A DNA stretch of 50,669 nt from a virus. Position numbers and translations under genes: made by a program. This document shows, piece by piece, positions 6,438 through 14,030 of this stretch; the stretch's first letter is position 1; every line of letters starts with the position of its first letter. The DNA lies in IMG/VR virus record IMGVR_UViG_3300044974_000239, positions 1-50,669 of that record. One strand, given 5' to 3'. The notes beneath the pieces are model-generated. The model did no database searches and was not told where the DNA came from. It worked only from the letters and a program-made list of their open reading frames with translations.

Positions 6438-8932
6438 TTTTTAGCCTTCGGTGGTTGCTGTGATTTGTTCTCTCCCTGAAACGTATTAAATGCTCTATCC
6501 TTTTCCTTCTCGCCCGTGTTGTATTCTCTTTCCTCGGCCTTTTCCCCTACCCCGTAGAGTTTCTCGGCTACTTTGAGTCCTACGTCGATGTTTTTCTGGG
6601 TGGTGGAGGTCTTATCCTTTTCTCCTTGAATCATCAGCTTGTTTTCATTGTTCATCATGGCAATCTGCATCTCGTTCTGCAATTTAGCCATCTCAATCTC
6701 GTACTTCTGCTGGATTTCCTGCTGCTTAAGTTGAAGCTCCTGCATCTGCATCTGAACAATCGGGTCTTGCTGCTGTTGTTGAGCAATCTGCGCCTGTGTT
6801 TCCGCCTGATTTCTTTGTAGCGCCTGCGTCGCTGCCTGCGCAGAGATGACGCTTAGCTGTCTTTCGGCTTCTGGATCAAGCTTTTGCTCTGGATCAGGCA
6901 GAGGCATACCTAGTTGCGCTTCTACTTCACGACGATACTGGAACGCTAAATGCTCCATAATATGGGCTTGTGCCGCCTGCATGATCGCCTGCGCGTTCGG
7001 GTTCTGTCCCATTGCTTGCGCAATCTTGGGGTCTTGTATGGCTGACTGGTGTACGGCTAGATGTGCCGCGTGATCCTGCTCAATAAAGGCTTTTACGGGC
7101 TTCTGATTCATAATGTCCATATTCTCCGACACTGGGTCGGTAGACACCAAGTCATCTTCCGTTTTGACGATCTTATCTGCGTCCTTGATACCCATCACCT
7201 CCAACATCTGGCGGTGTAAAACGGGCAGGTCATAAATTTGCGGAGACTGCTGAGCTAGCTGAATAGCCGCCTGATACTGAATAATCCTCTGAGCCATCGT
7301 TGCGGCATTGGGATCAGAAACAGGTAGCACCTCTACCATATCGTAGTCGGACTTTTTAGCTTCCGGCCCTACGTTGTACTCAGGCATGTAGTCGTATTCA
7401 GGGGCTGTGTACTCTTTAATAAGGTGAGCAATCAGCTTGAACTCTTGCGCCATCGCATAATGGACCCGCGCCTGCACCGCAGACATAACCTTGAGCGTCC
7501 GTTCCAAAATAGCTAGGGTAGTACCTACCGGCGCTTCACCCCCCATCGCATCAAACTTTACATCAGCTACCGCCGCCAGCCTGCGCCCTTCATCCACCAC
7601 ATTTTGAAGGAGTTGAAAGAGCGTTGCACTGGGCTCTTTATAAGGAAGAGGCATGATATTGTCTCGGATCGTGGCGCTTGCCACGTCCACATCGCGCCAT
7701 TCCCCCGGCATAATCGGAGTGTCATCTCCTTTTATACGCATACCTTTGGTCTTGAGCCCTCCGGGAAGATTGGACAGCGTACCCGCGTCAATCAACTGCC
7801 TTACGATACTCGTAGCACTCTTGGCAAACCCGCCCACCAGATGAATCAGACCATAGCCATAGGCTCCAAAGCCGGGAATGTACGTGTATTGCACGAAATG
7901 CTGTTTAGCCCGTTTCAGAGGGTCAAATTCATCCCAATTACGTCGAACAGCGAGGATTTCTTGGCTGCTTTTCTCTATCGTAACCACATAAGGGAGGGCT
8001 ATACCTGTGGGTTCACCCGTCTCATCATCTACATCCTCATACCCCGGAATGTCTAATTCCGTATGTATCTCTAGGATTCTGTATCTGTCATCGTTGATTG
8101 CACTGAAACCTTCAGCATCATCCTTGCGCTTCTGAATCTCATCTATGTCCTTGCTGGGCTCACTGAGCTCAATGTCTCTATAGAACCCTGCATACTGCAG
8201 CTTTTTCACCTCATTTGGTGTTTTACGCATGAGGTGCGTGACTCTCGGTGCGGTACGCGCATCGCTGGCTCCATAGGGAATATAGAGGTCTTCAGCGGGT
8301 ACAAACATACTCACCTGCCTATTGAGGGAGGGGTCGAAGTAGACCTTTTTGAACGCAGCACCAGCTAAAGAGAGACTCCACAGCATCTTTTCGTGCTCTG
8401 GACGAAACTCCTGCATCTTTTCAGTCAGCTGGTAGTTCATATCCTCTGCCACACGGACAGCGGCCTCCTCATTCTCTCGCGTTTCCTTCCCCATGATCTT
8501 GGTTTTTACCGGACCTTGTGCCGGGAAGGTTTCTGCAATCATCTCCGCTTGGAATTTAATAGCGGCTTCAGTCAACATCGGATGGTATACACCGCATGCA
8601 CCGTTCCACGGCTCAGTACGTTCTTCGATCTTCAGACCCAACAAGTCGAGCCCATCTACATAGGTCTCTTCCCACTCTCTACGAGCGTTCTTGTCATTAT
8701 CGAAGTCATCCAACAAATCAGCAGCGAGGGAAGCTAACTCACTCCCCTCAATGTACTCGGCAAGGTTGGCATCAAACGAAGGCTCTTCCTCTATTTCAAG
8801 AGTGATCTCATCCACCAACTCTCCCTCTGGATCACCAATAACAATCTCAATGGGGCTATCATCCTCTTCCTGCATCAGAGGAGACTGCGGAATCATCGCC
8901 TTATCTACGTTACTCAGAGGAAGAATTGCCAT
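6434..8932 (-). CDS. Portal protein (P22 type)
   Basis: An 832-residue portal, the dodecameric ring through which DNA is packaged and ejected. The conserved body covers about residues 70-560. Visible markers are EPWNGACGVYHPMLTEAAIKF (allowing for breaks), the acidic AEDLYIPYGASDA, and SNLPGGLKTKGMRIKGDDTP followed by PGEWRDVDV, all characteristic of the P22-like portal family. The C-terminal 230 residues are a Gln-rich helical tail (AQIAQQQQQDP, MQMQELQLKQQEIQQKYEIE) that could form a barrel-like coil. The gene follows terL and a small DUF3310 gene and is ATGA-coupled to the next. The ribosome site is weak. Confidence 0.93.
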   Translation of the reverse strand: MAILPLSNVDKAMIPQSPLMQEEDDSPIEIVIGDPEGELVDEITLEIEEEPSFDANLAEYIEGSELASLAADLLDDFDNDKNARREWEETYVDGLDLLGLKIEERTEPWNGACGVYHPMLTEAAIKFQAEMIAETFPAQGPVKTKIMGKETRENEEAAVRVAEDMNYQLTEKMQEFRPEHEKMLWSLSLAGAAFKKVYFDPSLNRQVSMFVPAEDLYIPYGASDARTAPRVTHLMRKTPNEVKKLQYAGFYRDIELSEPSKDIDEIQKRKDDAEGFSAINDDRYRILEIHTELDIPGYEDVDDETGEPTGIALPYVVTIEKSSQEILAVRRNWDEFDPLKRAKQHFVQYTYIPGFGAYGYGLIHLVGGFAKSATSIVRQLIDAGTLSNLPGGLKTKGMRIKGDDTPIMPGEWRDVDVASATIRDNIMPLPYKEPSATLFQLLQNVVDEGRRLAAVADVKFDAMGGEAPVGTTLAILERTLKVMSAVQARVHYAMAQEFKLIAHLIKEYTAPEYDYMPEYNVGPEAKKSDYDMVEVLPVSDPNAATMAQRIIQYQAAIQLAQQSPQIYDLPVLHRQMLEVMGIKDADKIVKTEDDLVSTDPVSENMDIMNQKPVKAFIEQDHAAHLAVHQSAIQDPKIAQAMGQNPNAQAIMQAAQAHIMEHLAFQYRREVEAQLGMPLPDPEQKLDPEAERQLSVISAQAATQALQRNQAETQAQIAQQQQQDPIVQMQMQELQLKQQEIQQKYEIEMAKLQNEMQIAMMNNENKLMIQGEKDKTSTTQKNIDVGLKVAEKLYGVGEKAEEREYNTGEKEKDRAFNTFQGENKSQQPPKAKK

Positions 8933-8953
8933 TTGGGTGCCTGCGGTGGTGAG

Positions 8954-9358
8954 TTAGAGAATTTCGAGGAGCTTCTCAAGATAATGTTTGGCCTTTTCGT
9001 AGTCTTCCTTTGCTGGGCCTTTATCTCCAGCCCTCATTATATACTTGATCGCATTGCCTTTGTAAAAGCCGATAGCCTGTGCATGAGGCAGAGTGTCGAT
9101 CACATCCCACGGCTGCACTCGTTTGTCTTTGTAGTGTGACCCACCTACTTGGTAGTCGTTAGCTTTTTTCTCTGCACTTTCTCTTTTTTCTGTTTCTTTT
9201 ACTAATTCGTTCTCTGCATCGGCGTACTCTTCTTTGATGTACTGCTCCCATGCTGCGTATATTCTTGGTATTTCTGCGTGTATCATCTTCTCCTCCTCCT
9301 GTTGCTTAAGCGCTCTTTCTACCTGCCCCGCCATCGCTTCCACTATACCGGCTACCAT
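8954..9358 (-). CDS. DUF3310 protein
   Basis: A 134-residue protein. The last 65 residues match the DUF3310 pattern: YQVGGSHYKDKRVQPWDVI, then FYKGNAIKYIMRAGDKG and KAKHYLEKLLE. This family is widespread in phages and is sometimes annotated as a nucleotide kinase, although the biochemical role is not firmly known. The N-terminal half is a charged coiled coil, an extension not present in the shortest members. A strong GGAGGAGAGA site precedes the ATG. It lies between terL and the portal gene, which is unusual because DUF3310 genes are more often in early or nucleotide-metabolism clusters. Confidence 0.9.
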   Translation of the reverse strand: MVAGIVEAMAGQVERALKQQEEEKMIHAEIPRIYAAWEQYIKEEYADAENELVKETEKRESAEKKANDYQVGGSHYKDKRVQPWDVIDTLPHAQAIGFYKGNAIKYIMRAGDKGPAKEDYEKAKHYLEKLLEIL

Positions 9359-9370
9359 ATTCTCTCCTCC

Positions 9371-10909
9371 TTAGTAGTACGCGGCTTTACGCGAATATCT
9401 AAAACTAACATCGTCGTCCTCCTCGTCATGTTGTGTACGAACCATACCTCCCTTTCTAATTCTTGACAATGCTTGGCTAAGTGTGTCAACGTAGTCATCG
9501 TGCCGCCCTGCGGGAAAGGAAGCAACCTCTTCAACCACGTCCTCTGCCCAGCGCCGGTCTGGAGCCCAGACCTTTTTAGAGGCAAATATGTCAGCAATCG
9601 CGTTTAGTCGCGCAATCTTATCGTTCTTAACATTCGCTGCTTTTCTTGAGGGAGAGTATTCTTGCACGGGTATACCCATAGCCCTGAACTCATAAATGAG
9701 TGGCGCACCTGATGCCTTCTTTTCTATGATGACGCTATCTGGCTCATGCTCACGATACAATTCTAAGGCTTTAGCCTTCAGGGAAGGAAACTCCAGCTTG
9801 TCTCTCCACGCATCCAGAAGAATGATGTGCTGATTGTAATTGTCCTCGGGGTTCTCCCATACACCCCACAACGTCATCGCGGAATAGTCAGCACTCTGTT
9901 TGGCTTCAAAGGCGCAGTCAAAGCTCATCAGTGTGTACTCCACCTTCGGTGGCTCCTTCTCTTTCCATATCTGCCAGTACTCCCGCTTTATGATGGCGGT
10001 CTCGTCGCTGGTCGGATTCTGTTGGTACTGCGCGTTCCACTTGCCGGATGGAATCTCTGCACGGATGGCTTCTAGCTCTTCTTTTGACCAGTACTCGGGC
10101 CATAATGGGTTGCCACTCGGAAGAATGGCGGGAAACTCAAACACTTCCCACTGATCGGTTTTCTCGTTCTTAGCGGCATTCTCAACGATCTGCCCTGTCA
10201 GGTCTCGCATGGACCAGCGAGTTTGTACGATGATTAGGGCTCCTCCCGGCTGAAGACGCTGACGAACCCCCGATGTATACCAGTCGTAAACTTTGTCGTA
10301 GATGCCGGGATTGAAAACAGCAGACAGCGCTTCTGCTTCCGTATGTGGATCGTCAATAATCGCAATGTCCGCGCCTCGGCCCGCTAGGGCCGCACCAATA
10401 CCACAAGCGTAGTACGTACCGTTATGGTTTGTGTCCCAGCGCCCCGCCGCCTTGGAGTCGGCTCGTAGCTCTACATCGGGGAAGATTTTTCTGTAATCCT
10501 CGGTGTCTAGCAAATTTCGCACCTTACGACCAAAGCCCTCAGCCAACTCACCTGTATTCGATACTTGCATGACTTTTTTATTGGGAAACTTACCCAAGAA
10601 CCACGCTGGGAACAGATACGAGGCAAACTCCGATTTTGTATGTCGAGGGGCGAGGTTGATAATGATTCGCTTCTTTTTCCCTTCGGCTATCTCATTGAAC
10701 AGTTTTGCAATCCTTCTATGGTGTGATCCTTCAATAAAATCAGACCATTGGGTTTTAGCGAATGTGAGAAAGTCTTCCTGCGCGGCTTCACGTGTTTTAC
10801 GTTCTTCGAGCGCTTCAAGCAGCGCCTGTAATTTTGACTTTTCTTCGTGTGTAGCCTTTTGTAGTGCCACTTGTACAAGTTCTGGTGTGATCCCTTCATT
10901 CTCGGTCAC
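9371..10909 (-). CDS. terL: Terminase large subunit
   Basis: A 512-residue packaging motor. The ATPase has a Walker A-like loop APRHTKSE (about 87-94), Walker B IAIIDD (182-187) and the coupling motif QTRW (229-232). The C-terminal RNase H-fold nuclease shows SFDCAFEAK with D331, IIEKKASG with E396, and AGRHDDYVDTLSQAL with D471/D472, the three acidic clusters that bind metal and cut the concatemer. Translation starts at GTG 10909, five bases after GGGGAGG, and the GTGA overlaps the stop of the upstream gene, so the two subunits are likely coupled. Length and motif order fit the Terminase_6 family. The packaging strategy (pac or cos) is not visible from this sequence. Confidence 0.96.
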   Translation of the reverse strand: MTENEGITPELVQVALQKATHEEKSKLQALLEALEERKTREAAQEDFLTFAKTQWSDFIEGSHHRRIAKLFNEIAEGKKKRIIINLAPRHTKSEFASYLFPAWFLGKFPNKKVMQVSNTGELAEGFGRKVRNLLDTEDYRKIFPDVELRADSKAAGRWDTNHNGTYYACGIGAALAGRGADIAIIDDPHTEAEALSAVFNPGIYDKVYDWYTSGVRQRLQPGGALIIVQTRWSMRDLTGQIVENAAKNEKTDQWEVFEFPAILPSGNPLWPEYWSKEELEAIRAEIPSGKWNAQYQQNPTSDETAIIKREYWQIWKEKEPPKVEYTLMSFDCAFEAKQSADYSAMTLWGVWENPEDNYNQHIILLDAWRDKLEFPSLKAKALELYREHEPDSVIIEKKASGAPLIYEFRAMGIPVQEYSPSRKAANVKNDKIARLNAIADIFASKKVWAPDRRWAEDVVEEVASFPAGRHDDYVDTLSQALSRIRKGGMVRTQHDEEDDDVSFRYSRKAAYY

Positions 10910-11415
10910 AGCACCTCCCCCTCTATAACCTTCTCTTCACCTCTTTTTGCGATGCTCCGTAGGAGCATGAGCGCTTCACTCTGCAGTTCTATGGTGCTCT
11001 TGGTGTTGATATTGATTTCTTGCCGCTCCTCATGGAGCCCCACAATGCTGGTTTTTGCCAGAGAGTCTAATGCAGGTTTGCTGATCTTCGGGTCAGCATC
11101 ATTCGCCAACTCAAAATACTTGTACATACAGAAGTTTTGCCACGCCTCTTTGGAAGCAGGCATCTGAAAAGCAAATTGATCGAGTTGGGATTTTAGCAGC
11201 CGTTCGGCAAACTTGGTCGGCGGAGGTGTGGAGTTCTCGGGGTCTACGGTTTTGAGTGTGACCCAGTTTTTCTCAATGGGAGTTAGCTCTTCTTTGGTGG
11301 GTAGGCTGCAGTTCTGGAATGATGGACGCGCAAAAACCGCGATAGGATCGCAGTCCCGTAGGGATAGCATGTCTTCAGTGAAGACGAAAGAAGCGTCATA
11401 CTCTAGGTCATCCAT
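10906..11415 (-). CDS. Probable terminase small subunit
   Basis: This 169-residue protein starts MDDLEYDASFVFTEDML at ATG 11415. An upstream in-frame TTG would place the start inside or before the likely promoter (-10 at 11449-11454), so I prefer the ATG despite a weak ribosome site. The protein is helical and charged with no HTH I can place with confidence. It has FAERLLKSQLDQFAFQMPASKEAWQNF (allowing for breaks) in the middle and ends SEALMLLRSIAKRGEEKVIEGEVL. It is first in the leftward unit and its stop overlaps the terL start, the standard place for TerS. The call is positional, with modest sequence support. Confidence 0.65.
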   Translation of the reverse strand: MDDLEYDASFVFTEDMLSLRDCDPIAVFARPSFQNCSLPTKEELTPIEKNWVTLKTVDPENSTPPPTKFAERLLKSQLDQFAFQMPASKEAWQNFCMYKYFELANDADPKISKPALDSLAKTSIVGLHEERQEININTKSTIELQSEALMLLRSIAKRGEEKVIEGEVL

Positions 11416-11448
11416 ATTGTCAGCAGGCCGCAAAGAACCAGAAGCCAA

Positions 11449-11477
11449 AACATAGCACAGTGAAAACGGAATGACAA
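11449..11477 (-). promoter_or_regulatory. Leftward late/head operon promoter, extended -10
   Basis: On the minus strand TTGTCA (5 of 6 to consensus) is followed after exactly 17 bases by TATGTT preceded by TGC, an extended -10. The predicted transcript starts near 11441, 26 bases before the ATG at 11415. This would drive terminase, portal and capsid genes. Confidence 0.65.
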
Positions 11478-11702
11478 GTAGGCTCAAAAATTTATAAAAA
11501 TTTTAAGGGGGGCTAAAAATAAAAAGCATGGGGGTCATTTGTGGCGAGAGGGGGTGGGGTTTACATAACTTTACATTTTGGAAGATTTTTGTTTTTAGAA
11601 AAAATTTTGGCCTTTACGGTTGTGGATTACAGTCTAGGTGGACGGAGCGGAGTCCCGCTGGTGGCGCGGGGGGTACGGGATGGGTGGGGTCCGGGTTTTG
11701 AA

Positions 11703-11796
11703 GCTGGTGCTGGTGCTGGTGCTGGTGCTGGTCGCTGGTCGCTGGTCGCTGGTCGCTGGTCGCTGGTCGCTGGTCGCTGGTCGCTGGTCGCTGGTC
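11703..11796. repeat. Tandem array: four gctggt units then ten gctggtc units
   Basis: Four perfect 6-bp units (11703-11726) are followed without interruption by ten perfect 7-bp units (11727-11796). The change is a single added c per unit. It lies between the divergent promoters. It could serve as protein-binding iterons, a recombination or slippage hotspot, or a sequence acquired from a host that carries the same heptamer array. Confidence 0.97.
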
Positions 11797-11842
11797 GCTT
11801 CGCCCACACATAAAAAGAATGGGAGCGAATGACGTACAAAAC

Positions 11843-11872
11843 TTGACGTGTCTTGACGCAACGTGATGGAAT
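11843..11872 (+). promoter_or_regulatory. Rightward early promoter (candidate)
   Basis: TTGACG at 11843 is followed after 18 bases by TGGAAT (4 of 6). A second TTGACG starts ten bases later at 11853. The predicted start is just before the hairpin leader of the first early gene. The duplicate -35 is odd and could mark two overlapping promoters. Confidence 0.5.
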
Positions 11873-11874
11873 AC

Positions 11875-11903
11875 TCTCAACGGTTCGGGACTGGCCCGGA
11901 CTG
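11875..11903 (+). repeat. Leader hairpin element, copy 1
   Basis: A 29-base element with a 7-bp RNA hairpin (GTTCGGG-ACTGG-CCCGGAC, one G-U pair at 11883-11901) lies at the predicted mRNA 5' end ahead of the first early gene. Nearly the same element recurs at 12119-12146, differing by one inserted g. Confidence 0.85.
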
Positions 11904-11920
11904 ACTAGCCGGAGACTAGC

Positions 11921-12118
11921 ATGAAGGTTTCAATCATTCAGACTAACAATGTTGTCGGGTTTAAAGGCGTTCCCGAGTTTATGGTTATCAAAGGCGAACG
12001 CGCCAATGGTGGTTACCCTATAGGGATTGAGGGTAAAGATTGGGAGCGCCTAACACGGGAAAACCTAACCTTAGATGAAGCGCGTAAAATCGCTAACCTG
12101 CTAAACAAAACTAAATAA
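11921..12118 (+). CDS. First early gene, small protein of unknown function
   Basis: A 65-residue soluble protein, MKVSIIQTNNVVGFKGVPEF at the N-terminus and LTLDEARKIANLLNKTK at the C-terminus. The C-terminal stretch DEARKIANLLN is a typical helix of small phage regulatory or accessory proteins. It is the first gene after the rightward promoter, so it is probably expressed at high level immediately after infection. It could be a host-takeover protein, but no family was recognised. A GGAG site precedes the ATG. Confidence 0.75.
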   Translation: MKVSIIQTNNVVGFKGVPEFMVIKGERANGGYPIGIEGKDWERLTRENLTLDEARKIANLLNKTK

Positions 12119-12146
12119 TCTCAACGTTCGGGACTGGCCCGGACTG
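12119..12146 (+). repeat. Leader hairpin element, copy 2
   Basis: A copy of the 11875-11903 element ahead of the second early gene. The same hairpin (GTTCGGG 12126-12132, CCCGGAC 12138-12144) is kept, with one base missing outside the stem. Nothing follows that would act as a terminator T-run. Confidence 0.85.
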
Positions 12147-12172
12147 CTAACTAACTAACTGGAGACAATGAC

Positions 12173-12460
12173 ATGGCTAACAGGATCACTGATAAACACC
12201 TAAAAGGTATGATCGACCGCCTTAATCGTATAACCAATAATCCATTGGTTCCGTACGAACGAATAGACGGAAAACTCGTGGCACAAATAGGTTGTTACCA
12301 TTTGAGCCATGCCTATGGTGGTGTGTCTCTTTATAGAATGTGCAATGAAGGCGGAGGCGTGACTGACGTTTTTCATTCAGGCCACACGACCAAGCGTGAA
12401 TTATATGAACGTATTTACGCTTATATTAAGGGTATTGAAGATTACGGGATGCAATCATGA
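12173..12460 (+). CDS. Conserved phage protein, MANRITDKHL family
   Basis: A 95-residue protein starting MANRITDKHLKGMIDRLNRI, with AYGGVSLYRMCNEGGGVTDVF in the middle and HTTKRELYERIYAYIKG near the end. This arrangement recurs in early regions of many proteobacterial phages, where it has no assigned function. No catalytic motif, membrane segment or zinc site is visible. It follows the second leader hairpin and a GGAG site and is ATGA-coupled to the next gene. Confidence 0.85.
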   Translation: MANRITDKHLKGMIDRLNRITNNPLVPYERIDGKLVAQIGCYHLSHAYGGVSLYRMCNEGGGVTDVFHSGHTTKRELYERIYAYIKGIEDYGMQS

Positions 12461-12696
12461 AATATGAAATTATCGCTTACGACGTGTGGGGAAACGCCCG
12501 CGACGGGTTCGAGGTTAACCAAGCTTTCCACACTGGCGATTATATAGACTTACCGAAAAATCCTAGTGACTACCTAATAAATAGGCGCTTAGGATTGCGT
12601 GGCGTAGTTTGGGATGGCGAGCCAGAATATACGCTGTATGGGACTGTTAAGCGAAATGGCTATCCTGCGCTCGAATTGCGCCCAATAAACAACTAA
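12457..12696 (+). CDS. Small conserved phage protein
   Basis: A 79-residue protein, MKYEIIAYDVWGNARDGFEV at the N-terminus, then GLRGVVWDGEPEYTLYGTVKRNG. It has a predicted mixed alpha/beta soluble fold. The ATG overlaps the previous stop as ATGA. Similar proteins accompany the MANRITDKHL gene in other phages, suggesting a conserved pair. Function unknown. Confidence 0.8.
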   Translation: MKYEIIAYDVWGNARDGFEVNQAFHTGDYIDLPKNPSDYLINRRLGLRGVVWDGEPEYTLYGTVKRNGYPALELRPINN

Positions 12697-12714
12697 TAAT
12701 TGGAGATAACGAAA

Positions 12715-13296
12715 ATGGCAATTTTAATCAATCGGAAAATTTTCAAGGCTATCAGCTTTTTTGCAGCTGATAATGACATTCGCCACTACTTAAATGCAAT
12801 CCACGTTAAGGTGATAGATAAACAAGCACGAATCGAGGCAACCGACGGAAATGCACTGGCTACAGCCAATTGGACTATATCAGACGATATAGACATAGAC
12901 GTCATTATTCCATTGCCTATAGTTAACCTTGCGATTAAATCCAAGGCCGATAGCTTCGCGTTACAGAAGCTAGAGAATGGGCAATTTAGAGTCTTTGACG
13001 TGTGGGGATTAGATTGCACTTTTGCCAGTGTGGAGGGTAGATACCCAGAAACTGAACGCGTCTGGCCTAGGGAAAAATCAGAATTATTCTCGCCCATTGC
13101 GCCTAAAATTCTCAACAAGGTGGATAAAGCCTGTACAGCCATAGGCCGCAACATGATGGCGGTTGACTTGATACCGTTTGGGCGAGGCCATGTCTATGCC
13201 GCATGGCCTAAGGGTAAGGGGCAGGATGAAAATGTACAGCTGAAAATGCTGACTATGAGCTATCGTGTAACGGCAACAGACTTGCCGAAATTCTAA
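12715..13296 (+). CDS. Short sliding-clamp (DnaN beta-like) protein
   Basis: The start is ATG 12715 with GGAG eight bases upstream; an in-frame TTG at 12700 is less likely. The 193-residue product has two segments typical of bacterial beta-clamp domains: YLNAIHVKVIDKQARIEATD with the ATDGNALA turn (about 25-45), and VEGRYPETERVWP (about 105-117), matching the clamp pattern GxFPDYxRVIP. Bacterial DnaN has about 365 residues in three domains, so this is about half length and would need to form a larger ring or act as a clamp mimic. It could tether the phage polymerase or compete for the host clamp. The call comes from motif recognition and needs structural confirmation. Confidence 0.72.
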   Translation: MAILINRKIFKAISFFAADNDIRHYLNAIHVKVIDKQARIEATDGNALATANWTISDDIDIDVIIPLPIVNLAIKSKADSFALQKLENGQFRVFDVWGLDCTFASVEGRYPETERVWPREKSELFSPIAPKILNKVDKACTAIGRNMMAVDLIPFGRGHVYAAWPKGKGQDENVQLKMLTMSYRVTATDLPKF

Positions 13297-13343
13297 CAAT
13301 TCACCACGTGCCATGGATGGCGCGCCTTTTGAGGATAATAACA

Positions 13344-13424
13344 ATGAATAACGAAAATATAAAAGCATGGTTGATCGTGGCTTGTCTGATTGTACTTCCC
13401 GCATTGGTTGAGGTGATGAAATGA
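13344..13424 (+). CDS. 26-residue membrane microprotein
   Basis: A short frame encoding MNNENIKAWLIVACLIVLPA followed by LVEVMK. It is essentially one transmembrane helix with a charged N-terminus. A GAGG site lies about ten bases upstream, and its stop overlaps the next ATG as ATGA, the same coupling used throughout this operon, which supports expression. It could modify the inner membrane or a host membrane protein. Function unknown. Confidence 0.6.
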   Translation: MNNENIKAWLIVACLIVLPALVEVMK

Positions 13425-13606
13425 AAACACAAAAGGAAATGTTTTACACTGCGCACGGCAAGGCGGCCAGACTAACTACGGTATTCATGGGCCTAGTGAA
13501 CGACCCAGTAAACCCCATAACGAATGAAGACTTGAAGAAACTGATTGCACGAAAACCAGAAGTTTACGGACGCTTCGCCGGATTTATCGGCAAGTTAGCA
13601 AACTGA
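13421..13606 (+). CDS. Small conserved early protein
   Basis: A 61-residue basic protein, MKTQKEMFYTAHGKAARLTT, ending RKPEVYGRFAGFIGKLAN. It is coupled by ATGA to the membrane microprotein and followed within 12 bases by a strong terminator, so it closes the first early operon. No family was recognised. Confidence 0.72.
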   Translation: MKTQKEMFYTAHGKAARLTTVFMGLVNDPVNPITNEDLKKLIARKPEVYGRFAGFIGKLAN

Positions 13607-13617
13607 GCTCTCTCACT

Positions 13618-13641
13618 GCCCCACTTAGGTGGGGCTTTTTT
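13618..13641 (+). terminator. Rho-independent terminator of the first early operon
   Basis: A perfect 7-bp stem (GCCCCAC paired with GTGGGGC) with a TTAG loop is followed by six T residues, directly downstream of the last gene in this group. Confidence 0.95.
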
Positions 13642-13724
13642 GTGTCTCAAAGTTGATACACCTACCCACCACACGAAAGCCGCTTAGTTAAATCCCCGCC
13701 GATCAAGGCCATTCTGCGCCTTTT

Positions 13725-13758
13725 GAAACCCGTTCTAGCAAGACGGAGGGAGCGCGAA
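13725..13758. repeat. 34-bp direct repeat, copy 1
   Basis: It begins gaaacccgttct and ends gacggagggagcgcgaa. It matches 13843-13876 in 34 positions, apart from a few changes in the centre (agcaa versus aagag). Confidence 0.9.
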
Positions 13759-13842
13759 TAAAAAATATGCCCCTGTAAGCTCCTGAGAAGCCCGTGAAGC
13801 CACGAAATCAGTTTAGGGTAGGGTAGGGTAGCTCTAGGTTTA

Positions 13843-13876
13843 GAAACCCGTTCTAAGAGGACGGAGGGAGCGCGAA
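13843..13876. repeat. 34-bp direct repeat, copy 2
   Basis: Second copy of the element at 13725-13758, 118 bases downstream in the same orientation, inside the non-coding region. Confidence 0.9.
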
Positions 13877-14030
13877 GCTACCGCTTTAGCGGGCGGAGCT
13901 ACCGCGTGAGCGAGAGGATGGAACGAGCGCGGGGATTTTGTAATGTTCGTGCTGACTTTTTATGTTATACGAGAGCAAACCCTACGGAACTAGCGCGATT
14001 GAGACGATGTTAGCGGGGACAGCATTAAGT

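Larger units (their letters stand above)
11416..11920. other. Divergent intergenic control region
   Basis: About 500 bases with no believable gene separate the leftward head operon from the rightward early operon. It holds a leftward promoter (11449-11477), AT-rich and G-rich stretches, a 6/7-bp tandem repeat array (11703-11796), a rightward promoter (11843-11872) and a hairpin leader (11875-11903). The open frames crossing the array exist only because the repeat contains no stop codons. Confidence 0.85.

Noticed and set aside
11541-11880. Long open frames on both strands across the gctggt/gctggtc array (WSLVAGR and PATSDQR repeats)
   Set aside because: The repeat contains no stop codon in any frame; there is no ribosome site and no normal protein sequence, so they are artefacts of the array.
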